A stretch of 64,000 nucleotides of DNA from Arctopsyche grandis (taxonomy: Eukaryota; Arthropoda; Insecta; Trichoptera; Hydropsychidae), in contig NC_135364.1 in the NCBI RefSeq assembly GCF_051622035.1, positions 22,533,001-22,597,000 of the forward strand, in the 5' to 3' direction. Positions 47,501-59,768 of this stretch are shown here, in pieces (within the stretch, counting starts at the first letter, position 1; every line of letters starts with the position of its first letter). Made by a program: the position numbers and the translations under genes. The notes beneath the pieces were generated by a model. That model had not been told where the DNA came from. It searched no databases and saw nothing but the letters and a program-made list of their open reading frames with translations.

Positions 47501-50500
47501 ACGTCTAGCACCAACCATCAAATACGACTGATGCTAGAATTATTTAGGATTGTTTTGTGGACATTCGTCACTTGACAACAATATGACGCCTAAAGCCACT
47601 TCTATTATTATAACATTTCTCTGATTAAACGGCTATAACTTTATCTTTTTCACACTATATTCTTAACGCATGCGCGCTTTATGTGTTCATGCGTTGTTGT
47701 TTATTTTGTACATTGTGGTTTTTTTTATTAGAACAGTGATGTGCGGTTGTTCTCGTGCGATATTCATGAACAACCATCTCGTTCTCCGACGAAAGGGTCT
47801 CTTAGACTGTATTCGTTGGGGGGGGGGGGGGTGGTGGCCTCATGTTGAGGGCTTAGAACTATATCTTATAAAATTTGCATTATAGGCTCTCATTATATCT
47901 CACATATATTTTTACTTCACTAATAGGTTATTCTAGTTTGTTATCTAATATATAATTTCGAAAGAGACTTTGTAACTATTGTTGGTTCGTAGAAAAACAA
48001 ATGAATATTCAAATAAATTTAAATAAAATAAAACTATTCAAATAAATTTAACAAAATGTTTACTATTAGATTGGCCATGTTTAAGGGGTTTATATTACAA
48101 ATACCGGGGCGAAGCCGGGTAAAAACACTAAGAAATAGTTGTAAATAAGCATTTTTTATTTTATTTTTTTTAGATACCTATAATTCAAAAGCTTGCCCGC
48201 GTCCTAAAAAGCGCGAATCGCCCGTCAATGTTCCAACAAAGAGTGAAAATGGTCGCAAACAGAATGCTCCTCGGGGAAAATCGTACGACAAGCGTCCGAG
48301 GCCTCGCGGTTCCTATCGTGAATGTGCTATGGGTGGAAAGGAGGACTCCCGGTAAGCGTCTCTCGATTCGTCTTTAAAGTACTCACTCAAGAAAAGTATT
48401 GTTTTTAAAAACAACATTGCATTCACAGACTAGAGGAGAGTAATGCTGAGGTAGGATCAGTATTTTTGCCGGGAAGCAAAAAGCATAATTTGAACCATTT
48501 GCTGAACTTTCATTATGCACCTCGTGATGCCAATCGTCAGTCGTCGAACAGGGGAAATCGCAAACCGCACGGACTGATTTACACCAACACGCACAAGCAC
48601 AACAAGGAATTGTTTCTACAATCAAAGTTAGTATTGTATATACATATATATGAGAATAATTGCAATTTGAATTTTTTTGTAGTTGTATAGTTATATAAAA
48701 TCATTTTTTTAGTTGCCAATTTGTTGTCAAATCCGATGGTGACTATACTCCCTATTTGGTCGATCCCGATATACCAATTTGCTGGGATTTTATAGAACAA
48801 ATTGTATGTGATTATTTGTACTACAATATGTTACGAGTTTTATAATTTGGAATGCGGTAATATACTGTTTAATCTTGCAGAATGTACGCGTGAGTGAGCC
48901 GTTGACTTGTCCAATTTGCTTGGGAGAGACGGTGGCCGGACGGATTACGCGATGCGGTCACACTTACTGCTGGCCGTGTCTGCTTCGTTACTTTTCCTTG
49001 GCCGAGGAGACGTCCAGGCCGTGCCCTATATGTTTTCAACCGATTGATAGAAACAATCTCAAAAGGTTTTTTTTTTACATATTTCTTTGTCACACGAAGT
49101 ATATTACACGTTTAGTTTTTTGTTATTAATGTATTTATATGCTTTAGCGTTCAAGGCGTTTGGCACAATCATGTTCCGGTCGGTGACGAGATTACAATGA
49201 AGCTGATGAGGCGTAAGCGCGGAAGCACGTTTGTGGAACTCGCGCCTCCACTTGGACCTGTACTTAATCCGATGCAAAAGTCTGCCGATCGTCTCTTCTC
49301 GGTGTCAGAACAGGAACCGTCTACACTTTTTTCAAAATTGTTGTCTGCATCTCCACGTGAGGTTTGTATTTACATAGTAATTTTGCAAAGTGCGCTTAGG
49401 TTTTTGAAAGGATTTTTTTTACGTTTTCAGTATAATAATAATAATATATATAAAAACGGACGCGATGTGTGTATGTATGTGGGTATGTGGCAGACGCGTC
49501 GACCAGTATGGAGATTTAAAAAAAAAAAACAAATTTTAGAGCACCAGTATTTGTTGTGCCTAGAGATATTTAACCACTTAATCGCCAAGCGCGCACCGGT
49601 ACGTGCTCTTTCGTCTTTAAGACTATGATTCGAAATTAATTTTGGTTTATTCACAGTAAGGTCTAAAAATATCCTGTGATACTAATGAAATTGAAAAAAA
49701 GTCAATATTTTTCCTTAGTTTGTTATATAGTCAAGGGTTGACACTAAACACAAACATAAAATAATCGAATCGGTGTCTCAAAACGCGGGGCGATTAAGTG
49801 GTGGATAAAATAAATACACGCGAACAACGCGCACAGCCAATCAGAGTGAAGTGGTCCACGTGGACTAAAACCATTGACAAATAGGTGCATTTTAAGCATC
49901 CGCTATTGTTATGCTGACAGTTTATGCGCATTTAAATTTGTTTAAAACGTCTGACACGTGCTCCTGATATTGAACACATGACTTGGAACGGGTGACGTCA
50001 GTGTCAGATGCGCTGCGCGGAAGTGTACACACACAAACACGTCTGCGAAGACACAAATTCATTCATCATATCGAACGGGTTGGATCAGCGAGCGTGTAAT
50101 GCGCGCAATCAACATTTTATTATTAATTCGTGCGCGTCCCTTTAAATTACCTTACATTTATATTTTATACTTTTTAAATTCGTAGATCAATTCCTTTCTG
50201 AAACCAGCCGTTGAATCAACGGGCACAACACTAGTTGTAAATATTTCCGTATTTTTTCAGGTCATTGAAATTATACTAAGGGAGCGTCACGAACTGAACT
50301 CCGAGTTGTCGGATGACTTGGAACATCCAGAGTTTATACTTGAAGCTTTGCATCTGCTCGATCGTAGGGAAGCTGCTCTTCCGGCTGTCAATGTCGTCGA
50401 AGATATTATTGTAGAGGACAAACCATCGGCCATCCAAATTGATGCCGAACCAGAGAACATCGTTAATATCAATAACGATCCTGAAATATTTACATTTGAC

Positions 50501-51678
50501 AATTGTTCTAACACTTTAAATGATTCTGTGAATAACATTGATGAACTTTCACCTGTTATTGTAACTGAAAATTCGCCTAATATCGAGACAGATTCTATAA
50601 TTGAAAAACCAAACGTAAACGATAACTGTTTCTACTTTTATCAAGGTATATATATATACATATATATATATCGGCCACAAATATGATTTTTATTTTATTT
50701 TTATATATATTTTATAAGAAAATTCATTATTATTTCGCAGCTGCCGATGGTCAAGCAATATTTTTGCACGGTTTGGATATACGTATCATAGAAGCATCGT
50801 GGGGATCGTTGAGCCTGGCTCCACGCGAGTTGAAGGGGATCATTTTGGAGCGTGCGTCAGGATCAGTCGGTGCCGAGTGTCGACGCCGACTTCGCTGCTT
50901 GCAACATCTTCCCATTCATTGCCCCTACGACTTTGTAGAAGTCAATCTTAAACCGCCTTTCGTTACACACGATGCTTTAAAGCTCTTCAAAGGTATAATT
51001 AGAAACATGATTTTATAATAAACGCATTGTGAGAGTTTCATTGTAATTATTTTGCATTATTTTTAGGTGAACTTGAAGATCGTAAACGTCATCGGCATAA
51101 AAGAGCTCGTGATGAGAAGCGTAGAGAACGTGTAATATCCCAAAAAGAACAAGTGATTATGGGACATATTCCTTCGCTTGAAATTAATATTAATTCCGAG
51201 GTACATTTTCCGGCTTATCAACCTGACCTGGAATTGACTCCCCCGGCGTCTGATTGGAAATGGGAAGGATCTGTTGATTCGTCTCCGGGGCCGTCTAGTG
51301 ATGGTGGTGTTTCTTTCGCTAAGGTTTTTATTAACTGTAATATTTGTATTTTTTTCATGTTCTTGATGAAATTTTACTTATTTTGATTTTGATTTTTATC
51401 AGATGGCTTCCGCTGAAGGGACGTGGAAAGCGAGGCCGGCTCGCCCTTTGCCTACAGCTGTCAAGATTCAAAGCGACTGCGATGATAGTGAAAATGAGTG
51501 CGCTCCTCCGTCGGAATTCAACTTCAACATTGCTGATTATTTATCGGCGGCTGTGACTAAAGTTGCCATCAGCAGCGCACAGGAAGAATCCTCGAATAAG
51601 GATGGAAAGAAGAAAAAGAAACACAAAGCCAAAGTGCTATTCACTACTGGGATTCAACATCGTACTACATTTGAATGA
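44512..51678 (+). CDS. RNF10: RING finger protein 10 (E3 ubiquitin ligase)
   Basis: Ten exons: 44512-44560, 48175-48351, 48429-48626, 48713-48803, 48881-49065, 49148-49361, 50261-50645, 50741-50992, 51067-51323, 51403-51678. Recognised by KKHNLNHLLNF, ELFLQS-NCQFVV, a C3HC4 RING (CPIC-x11-CGH-x2-C-x2-C-x14-CPIC, 48908-49034), the CFYFYQAADGQAIFLHGLDIR block and a basic EDRKRHRHKRARDEKRRER helix, all in vertebrate RNF10 order. RNF10 is a cytosolic E3 ligase acting on stalled ribosomal 40S proteins. Exons 3-10 join without a phase problem. Exon 2 does not: the frame entered from exon 1 and the frame needed for exon 3 differ by one base. Either a base is missing near 48232-48243, or a later acceptor (48212) is used. 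Intron 1 is 3.6 kb and holds MITEs and a SINE. Confidence 0.9.
45529..46186. mobile_element. MITE with about 45-bp inverted ends, in RNF10 intron 1
   Basis: Left end TTGTTTAGTAGTTGGGCTCG followed by CGCTTCACGCTCAAAAC. The right end, reversed, is TTGTTTAGTAGTGAGGCTGG followed by CGCTTCACGCTCGAAAAC. The interior is non-coding. No long target duplication is obvious. Confidence 0.6.
46410..46975 (-). mobile_element. SINE sequence, antisense, in RNF10 intron 1
   Basis: The head at 46860-46975 reads, on the minus strand, CAGCAACATACATAGCTCAG with a B-box-like GGGTTCAATCC, followed by CAGATCTTAGATGTATGTG and AGGTCGATCGTTTCC. A second body block (GGAACCGTTCCAACAATGAA) lies at 46468. Possibly two overlapping or rearranged copies. 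Confidence 0.5.
47266..47624. mobile_element. Foldback element in RNF10 intron 1
   Basis: CAGAGAAATGTTATAATAAT-AGAAG at the left is inverted exactly at the right (CTTCTATTATTATAACATTT-CTCTG). A weaker inner pair, TTGTTGTCAATATTAC / TTGACAACAATATGAC, follows. Non-coding. Confidence 0.55.
47950..48130 (+). mobile_element. Helitron-like fragment at the end of RNF10 intron 1
   Basis: Near-copy of 23820-23988, ending GGGGCGAAGCCGGGTAAAAACACTAA. It stops about 45 bp before the exon 2 acceptor. Confidence 0.45.
49432..50234 (+). mobile_element. Non-autonomous Helitron in RNF10 intron 6
   Basis: The 3' end has a perfect hairpin CCGTTGAATCAACGG, an 11-bp spacer GCACAACA, and CTAG followed by T, the standard Helitron terminus. 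The 5' side begins TATAATAATAATAATATATA-TAAAAACGG. No Rep/helicase coding. The short copy at 57290-57391 shares both ends. Confidence 0.65.
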
Positions 51679-53400
51679 ATTACTTGTTTTAATTTTTTTT
51701 TTTTAAATAATACGATTGTTTTGCTAAAATTTTGATTTTTTATGTATTTAGACATAAATATATTTATTGATGATAGAAAATTATGTAACACATTAATGGA
51801 AATTAAAATTTCATGTGTTTTAATTGATGTTTACACAAAAAAAAAGCATTTTTTCAAAAGCATTGAGCTGTTTATTTTAAGCGATATAATGGATGTGTTC
51901 AAAATAATTTTGCAAATGTATTTATTTCGTTTTTGGTTTTTTTTTTCATTTGAAATTGCATTAGCTATGATACATTTTGATCACAAACGCTTATTAGAAT
52001 ATTTTGAAATTAAATAAGTTCAATCTTTTGTTTTCATATACATATTTAAAAAAAAAAACATTTTGTGTTGTTTTTATAAGCTTTTTCATATTTGAACTTT
52101 TATTTTTTTATGAATCTACATTATAGTAATTGCATTAGTTTTTACTTGCATTTTAAAATGAATATGTTGATATGTATACACTTTCGAGTTGATTGTAAAA
52201 TTTAATATACAGATATGTATATATATAAGTTCTATGATGTTTTCTTTTAGATATATTCTATTATGAAAGATGATGTGAAATAAAATTGATTATGCAAATA
52301 CAGTTTCTATTGTTGTTGTTTTTTTTGTATTTTAAATATTTTAAGTACCCATTCAAGAACATATCTTTGAAGGCCTGTATTTAAATGATCAGATACTAAT
52401 TCCCTTTTTGGTCAGTTAATTAAATAAGTTGTAATATATCAAAATGGTAATTTATATAAAAGGGTTGGTTGGGCTGCAGGTTTGCAGCCCTCCCAGTATA
52501 GTCCAAATGCATGCTATTTTTGTGGACCATATGGGCTGCGGGCTGCAGACCTCCCAGTAAAGCTATTTTTGTTTGCATTTGATCACTGGTATAGTCAACG
52601 AGCTACTACAGCTTGATTCATCTCTACCGAGTTCTTACGAGCCACCACTGGTTAGTACTTAGATTAAATTGCAATACAAAAAGATAATCGGAAAACGTAT
52701 ATAATAAAATAAATCACCGGATGATTTGAACATTCCTGCACAACAAACACATCACGGGGCTTCAAGCTAAAAATTAAGATGCTAATATCTAATTATTAGA
52801 CAATATTAAAAAAAAATGGTGCGTAAATACCAAAATTGGTCTTGGTCAAGTAGAACAGTAGTGTTTGGACCATTATGAGATACCAGAATCAAGGATGTTG
52901 GTATACGCGGTGTCTCACAAGATGAAATATTGTTTTTAACTGATCACTTTCATGAATAAGTACATTTCTGACCTCTTCTTATTTAGTTACTGATCGTTTA
53001 TTTTTGTATAGTAATTGACCAAAAAATTTTATGTCAAATGGAAATCTAAATTTTATGTCAGAGGTAAATATGAAACTTAATTTTTAAGTTATGATTTTAA
53101 TTCGTGTTTGATTTTTGTTAACCGAAATAATTCACGATTTTATAACACCTGGTATGTTGGCCTGTTTTTATATATAAATTATTCAAAAAAAAAAAAAAAA
53201 TCACCGTGGCCTGGTCTATAATCATGATCCGTGACTTGCTCAAAAATTTGGAACTTGGACACATTTGAGCCGTACAAAAAGTTCATGAATATTAAAATTA
53301 AATTGCTCAGTGCACATCAGTTGTAACGTCTTCACACTGCTTGCTTATTACATATTATTCGATCACTGGTTCGACTACATTCTTATAGGTATATACACGA
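51679..53400. other. 3' flank of RNF10 and intergenic sequence
   Basis: AATAAAATTG at about 52278 is a candidate polyadenylation signal. At 52455-52580 a repeated block GGGCTGCAGGTTTGCAGCCC / GGGCTGCGGGCTGCAGACC with CTCCCAGTA occurs twice, a small palindromic repeat. Nothing else was recognised. Confidence 0.45.
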
Positions 53401-53861
53401 AAATGCAGTTGCATTCTCACTGTAGTGCTGTGGTTTACTAAACGTTGTGATACAATCCTCCCCACCACATTTTTCAAGCCGAATTTTATCTACACAAACG
53501 ACACTTTCTCCAGCAACGTGACCATTTTCCCTAAACGAATTTAACCGGTTAGTTGTAGAACTGCTGTGGCAGGCTTTGTATGTGTTTCGTGACCAGTTTT
53601 TATAATACTAAATTCATATTTGGAACAAACAGGAAACAAGTGAGTGCTATTATGATATTAAATTTCCTACTCACAATACAAATATTGAATTGTAAATGAA
53701 ATATACCTACATTGTATACAATGACTTGTATTAATCAAACATCAAAGTATATATTATACTATGTATGTATGTATAATATGCAGTTATTTGATTAGAAATG
53801 AATTATATAGTCATGCTTTCAATATTTATAGTACATATAATAAGTTGTTTTTATTTTAAGG

Positions 53862-56800
53862 ATGGCTTTTGTGGAGGATGCGAATTCTAAAGATAATATT
53901 AATAACAACGATTTTCCGTACGAAATCAAATTTGTAGACAAGGAAATTAACGAGCAATTGTTAAAAGATTTTACAGGTGAGGTTTTGTTATTGTATTAAC
54001 GCCAGCGTTTCCCAAAGTATATTCTGCAATGATATTTAAACAAAACAGATGTATCTTCTTAAGAGGGCTGTACACCCGAAACCTCAATTTTGTTGCTGTT
54101 CCTTTCTTCGATATATATATTGAGTGAATGCGACAATATATACCAATATATATATTGAGTGAATGCGACAGTTGCGATTCGACCAGATAATACGTATTTT
54201 AAATCGACAAAATCGAGGTTTCGTATTCTCCAATTTTCTCCTCCGAAACTGGACCAATTTAAAAAAAAATTCATCATCGGTATGAGAAAGATATTTTCTA
54301 TGCAACTGTGCGCGTATTTTTTTTTTAAATCGACCGTTAAATAAGCACGCTGGACTCTTTTCGTGGGTGTAAAAAAGAGGCGATTTTATAGATGTTTGGC
54401 GGCTCCTAGCTCCTATAAAAAATAACTAATCAAAAAAATAAAAGCACAGATGCATGCCAATGGTGGACATCCATAGCATATTAAAAAATAATTTCTCTAG
54501 TGCCATAATTGAGGAAGGGAGAAGTGTAATACGTTTGTATGGACAAGGCGCTGGTGTCCAGCCCTCTTAAGAAATTTGTGACCATTTTTTCCAAATTCAA
54601 AACCAGAACATTACCAGAACCACGATTATTTAAAACGAAGAATCATTGACGCACATTTATGATAAAATGAATACATTTTCTTGAATGCTCTTATAAAATT
54701 CTATACAAGACTGGTTAAATCTTTACTAAATGATCAGCAAATATATTAAGGTTTCAACATTCAATTTCGTTTTATCACTGGACTATATATTGGTCATCAA
54801 AGTAAAAAATCCGTCAGCTGGTGCATTTGTTCCTGATAAACGGAAACAACATTTGACTAATTTGCCAATATTTTTGTAGAAGACATCATTTTCTCTGAAG
54901 AATTCGATAAAAAATTCTATTACATAAAAAAATGTACTGGTTTTATCTTTCGACTTACCAGGACGGATGCCCAAAAAACCAGTACTGTCCTGATAAAAGC
55001 AGTACGAATGGTCACCTTACTATAATATTGCATGTATCTGAATGAAATTTACTGTAGTGGTATTTGTAATGCAATAAAATATGTATATTAGGGTTATATT
55101 TATAGGGATTCCCGGAAAAATACACTGATATATACCATTTATAAGACACGTTAGAAAACTTAAGGTAAATCAGTGTGTTGTCTATATATTTATGTATTTA
55201 CTGAAGACATAGTTATCCCATGAGCTATATAATTTATACAAGATTTTTTAATCATAAACCAAATGAAAATGAATAAAATTTGTACACTTATGGATTCTCG
55301 AGTAAAGTGTGCTCTGCAGTCAAAAAGTTTAGCAAACAGTGTATTACATGTTTTTCTGTGTAAAAATAATTTTCTAAAATTACATATATGTTTGCTGTGA
55401 ATACATATGTAGGTGTAATAGAAAAAAATCCTTGGACAAAGTTCAACGAATCTATCTTTATTCAACATAAATCTAAAACCTACATATACTTAAATAATAT
55501 TATTATTTATGTAGAAAAATATTTGTAAATTGAACCAGTGCGAAAACTTTCACCAGAGAGCTGTTTGTGAGTGATCGAATTTTGTCAAACTTTCTATTTA
55601 ATTGTGGCGAATTTCAATTATGAGCCATTTGATATACCGACACAGTTCAAATTGTTTAATCTACTAAAAACATTTAGTATATCGAAAAGGTCAATCAAAG
55701 TCAAAGATTCAATGGCACTTGGAATTATCAACTTGTTTTCAAAACAAGTCAATTTTGGTAAATTTTTGATAACTCCTTACGGAAAACACGCCAACTAATT
55801 CACTTTGGGATATGTCTAGAGAATTATATCTCATTTTGAATTTTTACTTGAGTTTTTGTCCTCTGCAAAGGTAGTGGACATAATGGACATAATGGATAGA
55901 GTGAAGAGATTGAAATCGCAATGGGCGGGCCACGTGACTAGAAGAATGGACGAAAGGCGGACAAAAGAAGTGCTAGAATGGTACCCGAGAGAATGCAAAA
56001 GGTTAAGAGGAAAACTGCAGGGAAGATGGGTTAGTGAACATAATGGATAGAGTAAAGAGATTGAAATCGCAATGGGCGGGCCATTTGGCTAGAAGAATGA
56101 ACGAAAGGTGGACAAAAGAAGTGCTTGAATGGTACCCGAGAGAATGCAAAAGGTTAAAAGGAAGGGTAGACGAAATTAAGAAAATGTGTGGGGTAAGATA
56201 GATGAAAACATGGAAGCGTGCTGAAGAGGCTTTCATCCAGCAGTGGATGGTGAGTGGTTGTAGATGATACACACATGATAAAATCTTCACCGTCCACAAT
56301 TTCCTAGTGTTTTGTATTGTTATTTAACTTTGATTTTTTGCAACATTAGTCGTATTGAACATAGCATTGCAAATTTATCTAATTATGTAGCTAAATTACA
56401 TTTAAAGATAATTATACTATACTTATTTTCAAGGAGAGAGAACTGGCTTTGTGCAAGTCGGCAAAGAAAAATGGTTTTTTCCGAGCAAATTCATCGAAGC
56501 ATCTACGCACTTTTATAACTTCAACGTTCGTCCGGATGATACATGGATAGTGACTTATCCAAGATCTGGTACAACATGGACCCAAGAGCTAGTGTGGATG
56601 ATAGCTAATGATCTGGACTACGACACTTCCGCTAAAATACCATTGACCGATAGGTTCCCCTTTTTTGAGTAAGCACTTTTAGTAAATCTCAATTACATAT
56701 ACATATTCATATCTCACACTTTTGATAATTTTTCTAAATGTTATGGAAAACTTTTAGATTTAGTATTTTCGTGCACGATGAAACCAAAAAAGAATTCTTA

Positions 56801-58303
56801 TCAGAAAATGCTCACGATCTGGAAAAAGTCAAAATGGTGCACCACGTCTCTAGTCCTGTATGGGAGGTAAAATCATACAAACATGTATATTTAATTATCA
56901 AAATTTACTTCTAGATAGCGATGTTTGTTTTAATTCATTATTGTTTAGATTTTAGATAAAATAAAGACCCCAAGATTTATAAAAACACATTTACCATTTA
57001 GTCTTTTACCTCCAACAATTTTAACATCAGGATGTAAAGTAAGTAAAGATAAATTTTATTTATATAAATGATAAAAAAAAGCATGCTTGCTAATTAAATT
57101 TTGATTCGCTTCAGGTCATTTATGTTGCGCGAAATCCAAAAGATGTGGCTGTATCATTCTATCATTTGAATAAGTTAATCAGAACGCAAGGATATTTGGG
57201 AGACTTTCCAAAATACTGGAACTATTTCCAAAATAGTCTGCGTAAGTTTTAAAACAGAGTTTAAATCTTCACATTATTTTTAATTAGAGCGTATAATAAT
57301 ATATATAAAAACTATATTATATATACATATGATTTTATTTTAATTCGTGTATCAATTCCTTTCCCGTTGAAATCAACGGGCACAACACTAGTTATTATAA
57401 AAATAATTCTCAATGTTTTGCAGACGCATGGACACCATATTGGTCTCACGTTAAAGAAGGATGGAATTTAAGAGATCACCCGAACGTACAATTCTTGTTC
57501 TATGAAGAAATGAACAAAGTAATGTATCGTTTGATTGTTTCATTGACATTTTTTTTATGTATTATGTATGTATGTACTACGAATGATTTATTATATTTTA
57601 GAATTTGCATGCTACGTTAAGAAAAGTGTCAAAGTTTCTAAGTAAATCGTTCGACGAACAACAAATCGAAAAGTTGAGTCAGCATTTGATCATCGACAAC
57701 TTCAGAAATAACGCATCGGTAAACTATGACGTCTTGAAAGATTTGGGTATTTTGAATTCGGGAGAGCAAGCTTTCATCAGAAAAGGTGCGTTTGTATTTG
57801 AAATAAAATATATTTCTTATAACAATTTAGTGTGGTAAACGGAATACTAGTCATATGTGAACCAGTCACAGGACAACCGGTCGCTCTAGATTGGTCACAC
57901 GTGATCACCCGTCACACTAAAACTGGTCACGAGAAAACTGGTCACACCCTAAAACTGGTCAAACCCGAAAATTAGTCACGAAAAAACTGGTCACACCCAA
58001 AAATTCGACCAATTTTTAATTTTTGGGTGTGACCAGATTTTTCGTGACCAATTTTCGGGTGTGACCAGTTTTCTCGTGATCAGTTTTAGTGTGACAGGTG
58101 ATCACGTGTGACCGATTGTCCTGTGACCGGTTCACATTTGACTAGTAATCACCGAACCTTTATTGTATGTGTGATTATTATGATTTTTTGTAGGTAAAAA
58201 CGGTGGATGGTCGGAAGAGTTCACGCAAGAGTTGAGCGAACAGGCCGACACGTGGATCGCTGAAAATTTGAAAGACACCGATTTAAGGTTTCCCAAATTG
58301 TAA
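53862..58303 (+). CDS. Cytosolic sulfotransferase (SULT1-like)
   Basis: Eight coding exons: 53862-53976, 56434-56668, 56758-56866, 56949-57038, 57115-57241, 57424-57518, 57602-57785, 58194-58303. They total 1065 bp and 354 aa, all in phase. A non-coding exon may end at 53639 (CAGGAAACAA|GTGAGT), with an acceptor just before the ATG. Residues 79-89 TYPRSGTTWTQ form the 5'-phosphosulfate loop, H167 in FIKTHLPF is the catalytic base, R189 and S197 (YVARNPKDVAVS) bind the 3'-phosphate, and RKGKNGGW at 317-324 is the C-terminal PAPS motif (usually RKG-GDW, so Gly replaces Asp). It transfers sulfate from PAPS to small hydroxyl or amine compounds. The sequence resembles moth sulfotransferases related to retinol dehydratase; the substrate is unknown. 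Introns hold an RTE fragment, a Helitron, a TTAA MITE and a long palindrome. Confidence 0.9.
54058..54576 (+). mobile_element. TTAA-type MITE, complete, in sulfotransferase intron 1
   Basis: TTAAGAGGGCTGTACACCC at the left and GGTGTCCAGCCCTCTTAA at the right, bounded by TTAA on both sides. It is the unexpanded relative of the copy at 14.2 kb and carries ATATATATTGAGTGAATGCGACA twice. Confidence 0.75.
55868..56275 (+). pseudogene. Two tandem partial copies of the RTE-like LINE 3' end
   Basis: 55868-56035 encodes DRVKRLKSQWAGHVTRRMDE and LEWYPRECKR. 56030-56268 repeats the same stretch and continues to the stop-adjacent end (AFIQQWM-like) and a TGATGATACAC remnant. Both align with residues about 455-548 of the LINE at 41.0-42.65 kb. 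They lie in sulfotransferase intron 1. Confidence 0.75.
57290..57391 (+). mobile_element. Short Helitron in sulfotransferase intron 5
   Basis: CCCGTTGAAATCAACGGG hairpin, spacer CACAACA, CTAG then T. The 5' side is TATAATAATATATATAAAAAC. It is a deleted form of the Helitron in RNF10 intron 6. Confidence 0.65.
57847..58147. repeat. 300-bp near-perfect palindrome built of ACTGGTCAC units
   Basis: The left arm ACTAGTCATATGTGAACC ... is mirrored by the right arm ... GGTTCACATTTGACTAGT. Both arms contain repeated ACTGGTCAC / GTGACCAGT variants in matching inverted order, with only a few bases of loop near 58012. It lies in sulfotransferase intron 7. Confidence 0.8.
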
Positions 58304-58960
58304 CGTTCCGGGAATGTATTGTAATATTTATGTAAAACATTCAAATGAATAATACCAAAAATTTAAAATACACTTTTATTTCAAATAATGAATTCAAATA
58401 AATACAATAAATACCCCATGGAAAACTAAAAATAATTTGTACGTGTTTTTTCTATTGCAAAATAAAATATGACACAAGTAAATTTGTATGTTGCTATTTT
58501 TAAACCTACAATAACACCGACTCGTAAAATCTACATATATTATAAATAATAGTAAAAATTAACAAACAAAACTTACACGTTTCAAAATAAACGAAATAGA
58601 ATTCGAAGTATAAAAATTATCATTTGTTTTAAATTGTATAGTATAAAAAAATAAATAAAGGTACACTTTTCTAACACGCAATAGATTTAAATTATATCTA
58701 ATATATGTATAACAACAAAAGCTTACAATCACCTATTACCTGTCATCTGTCTTTTCTTTTTTTGTATTTACCTATAATAATAACACACAATTGAGACTGT
58801 GGAGTCATACAATACAGTCATGCAATAGCAATTCTCGTCAAACTCGTCGTCGGTAATTGACTGCTTGGTACAAATGCAAGTGCAGTAAATTCGGGTAACA
58901 ATATTATCATAAATAGCCATGTTATGAAGAGCAGATTATAATAAACTCAACGTAAAACAC
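58304..58960. other. 3' flank of the sulfotransferase gene
   Basis: Several AATAAA-like signals (for example near 58398 and 58650). No coding sequence. Confidence 0.5.
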
Positions 58961-58961
58961 C

Positions 58962-59768
<807 letters not shown>

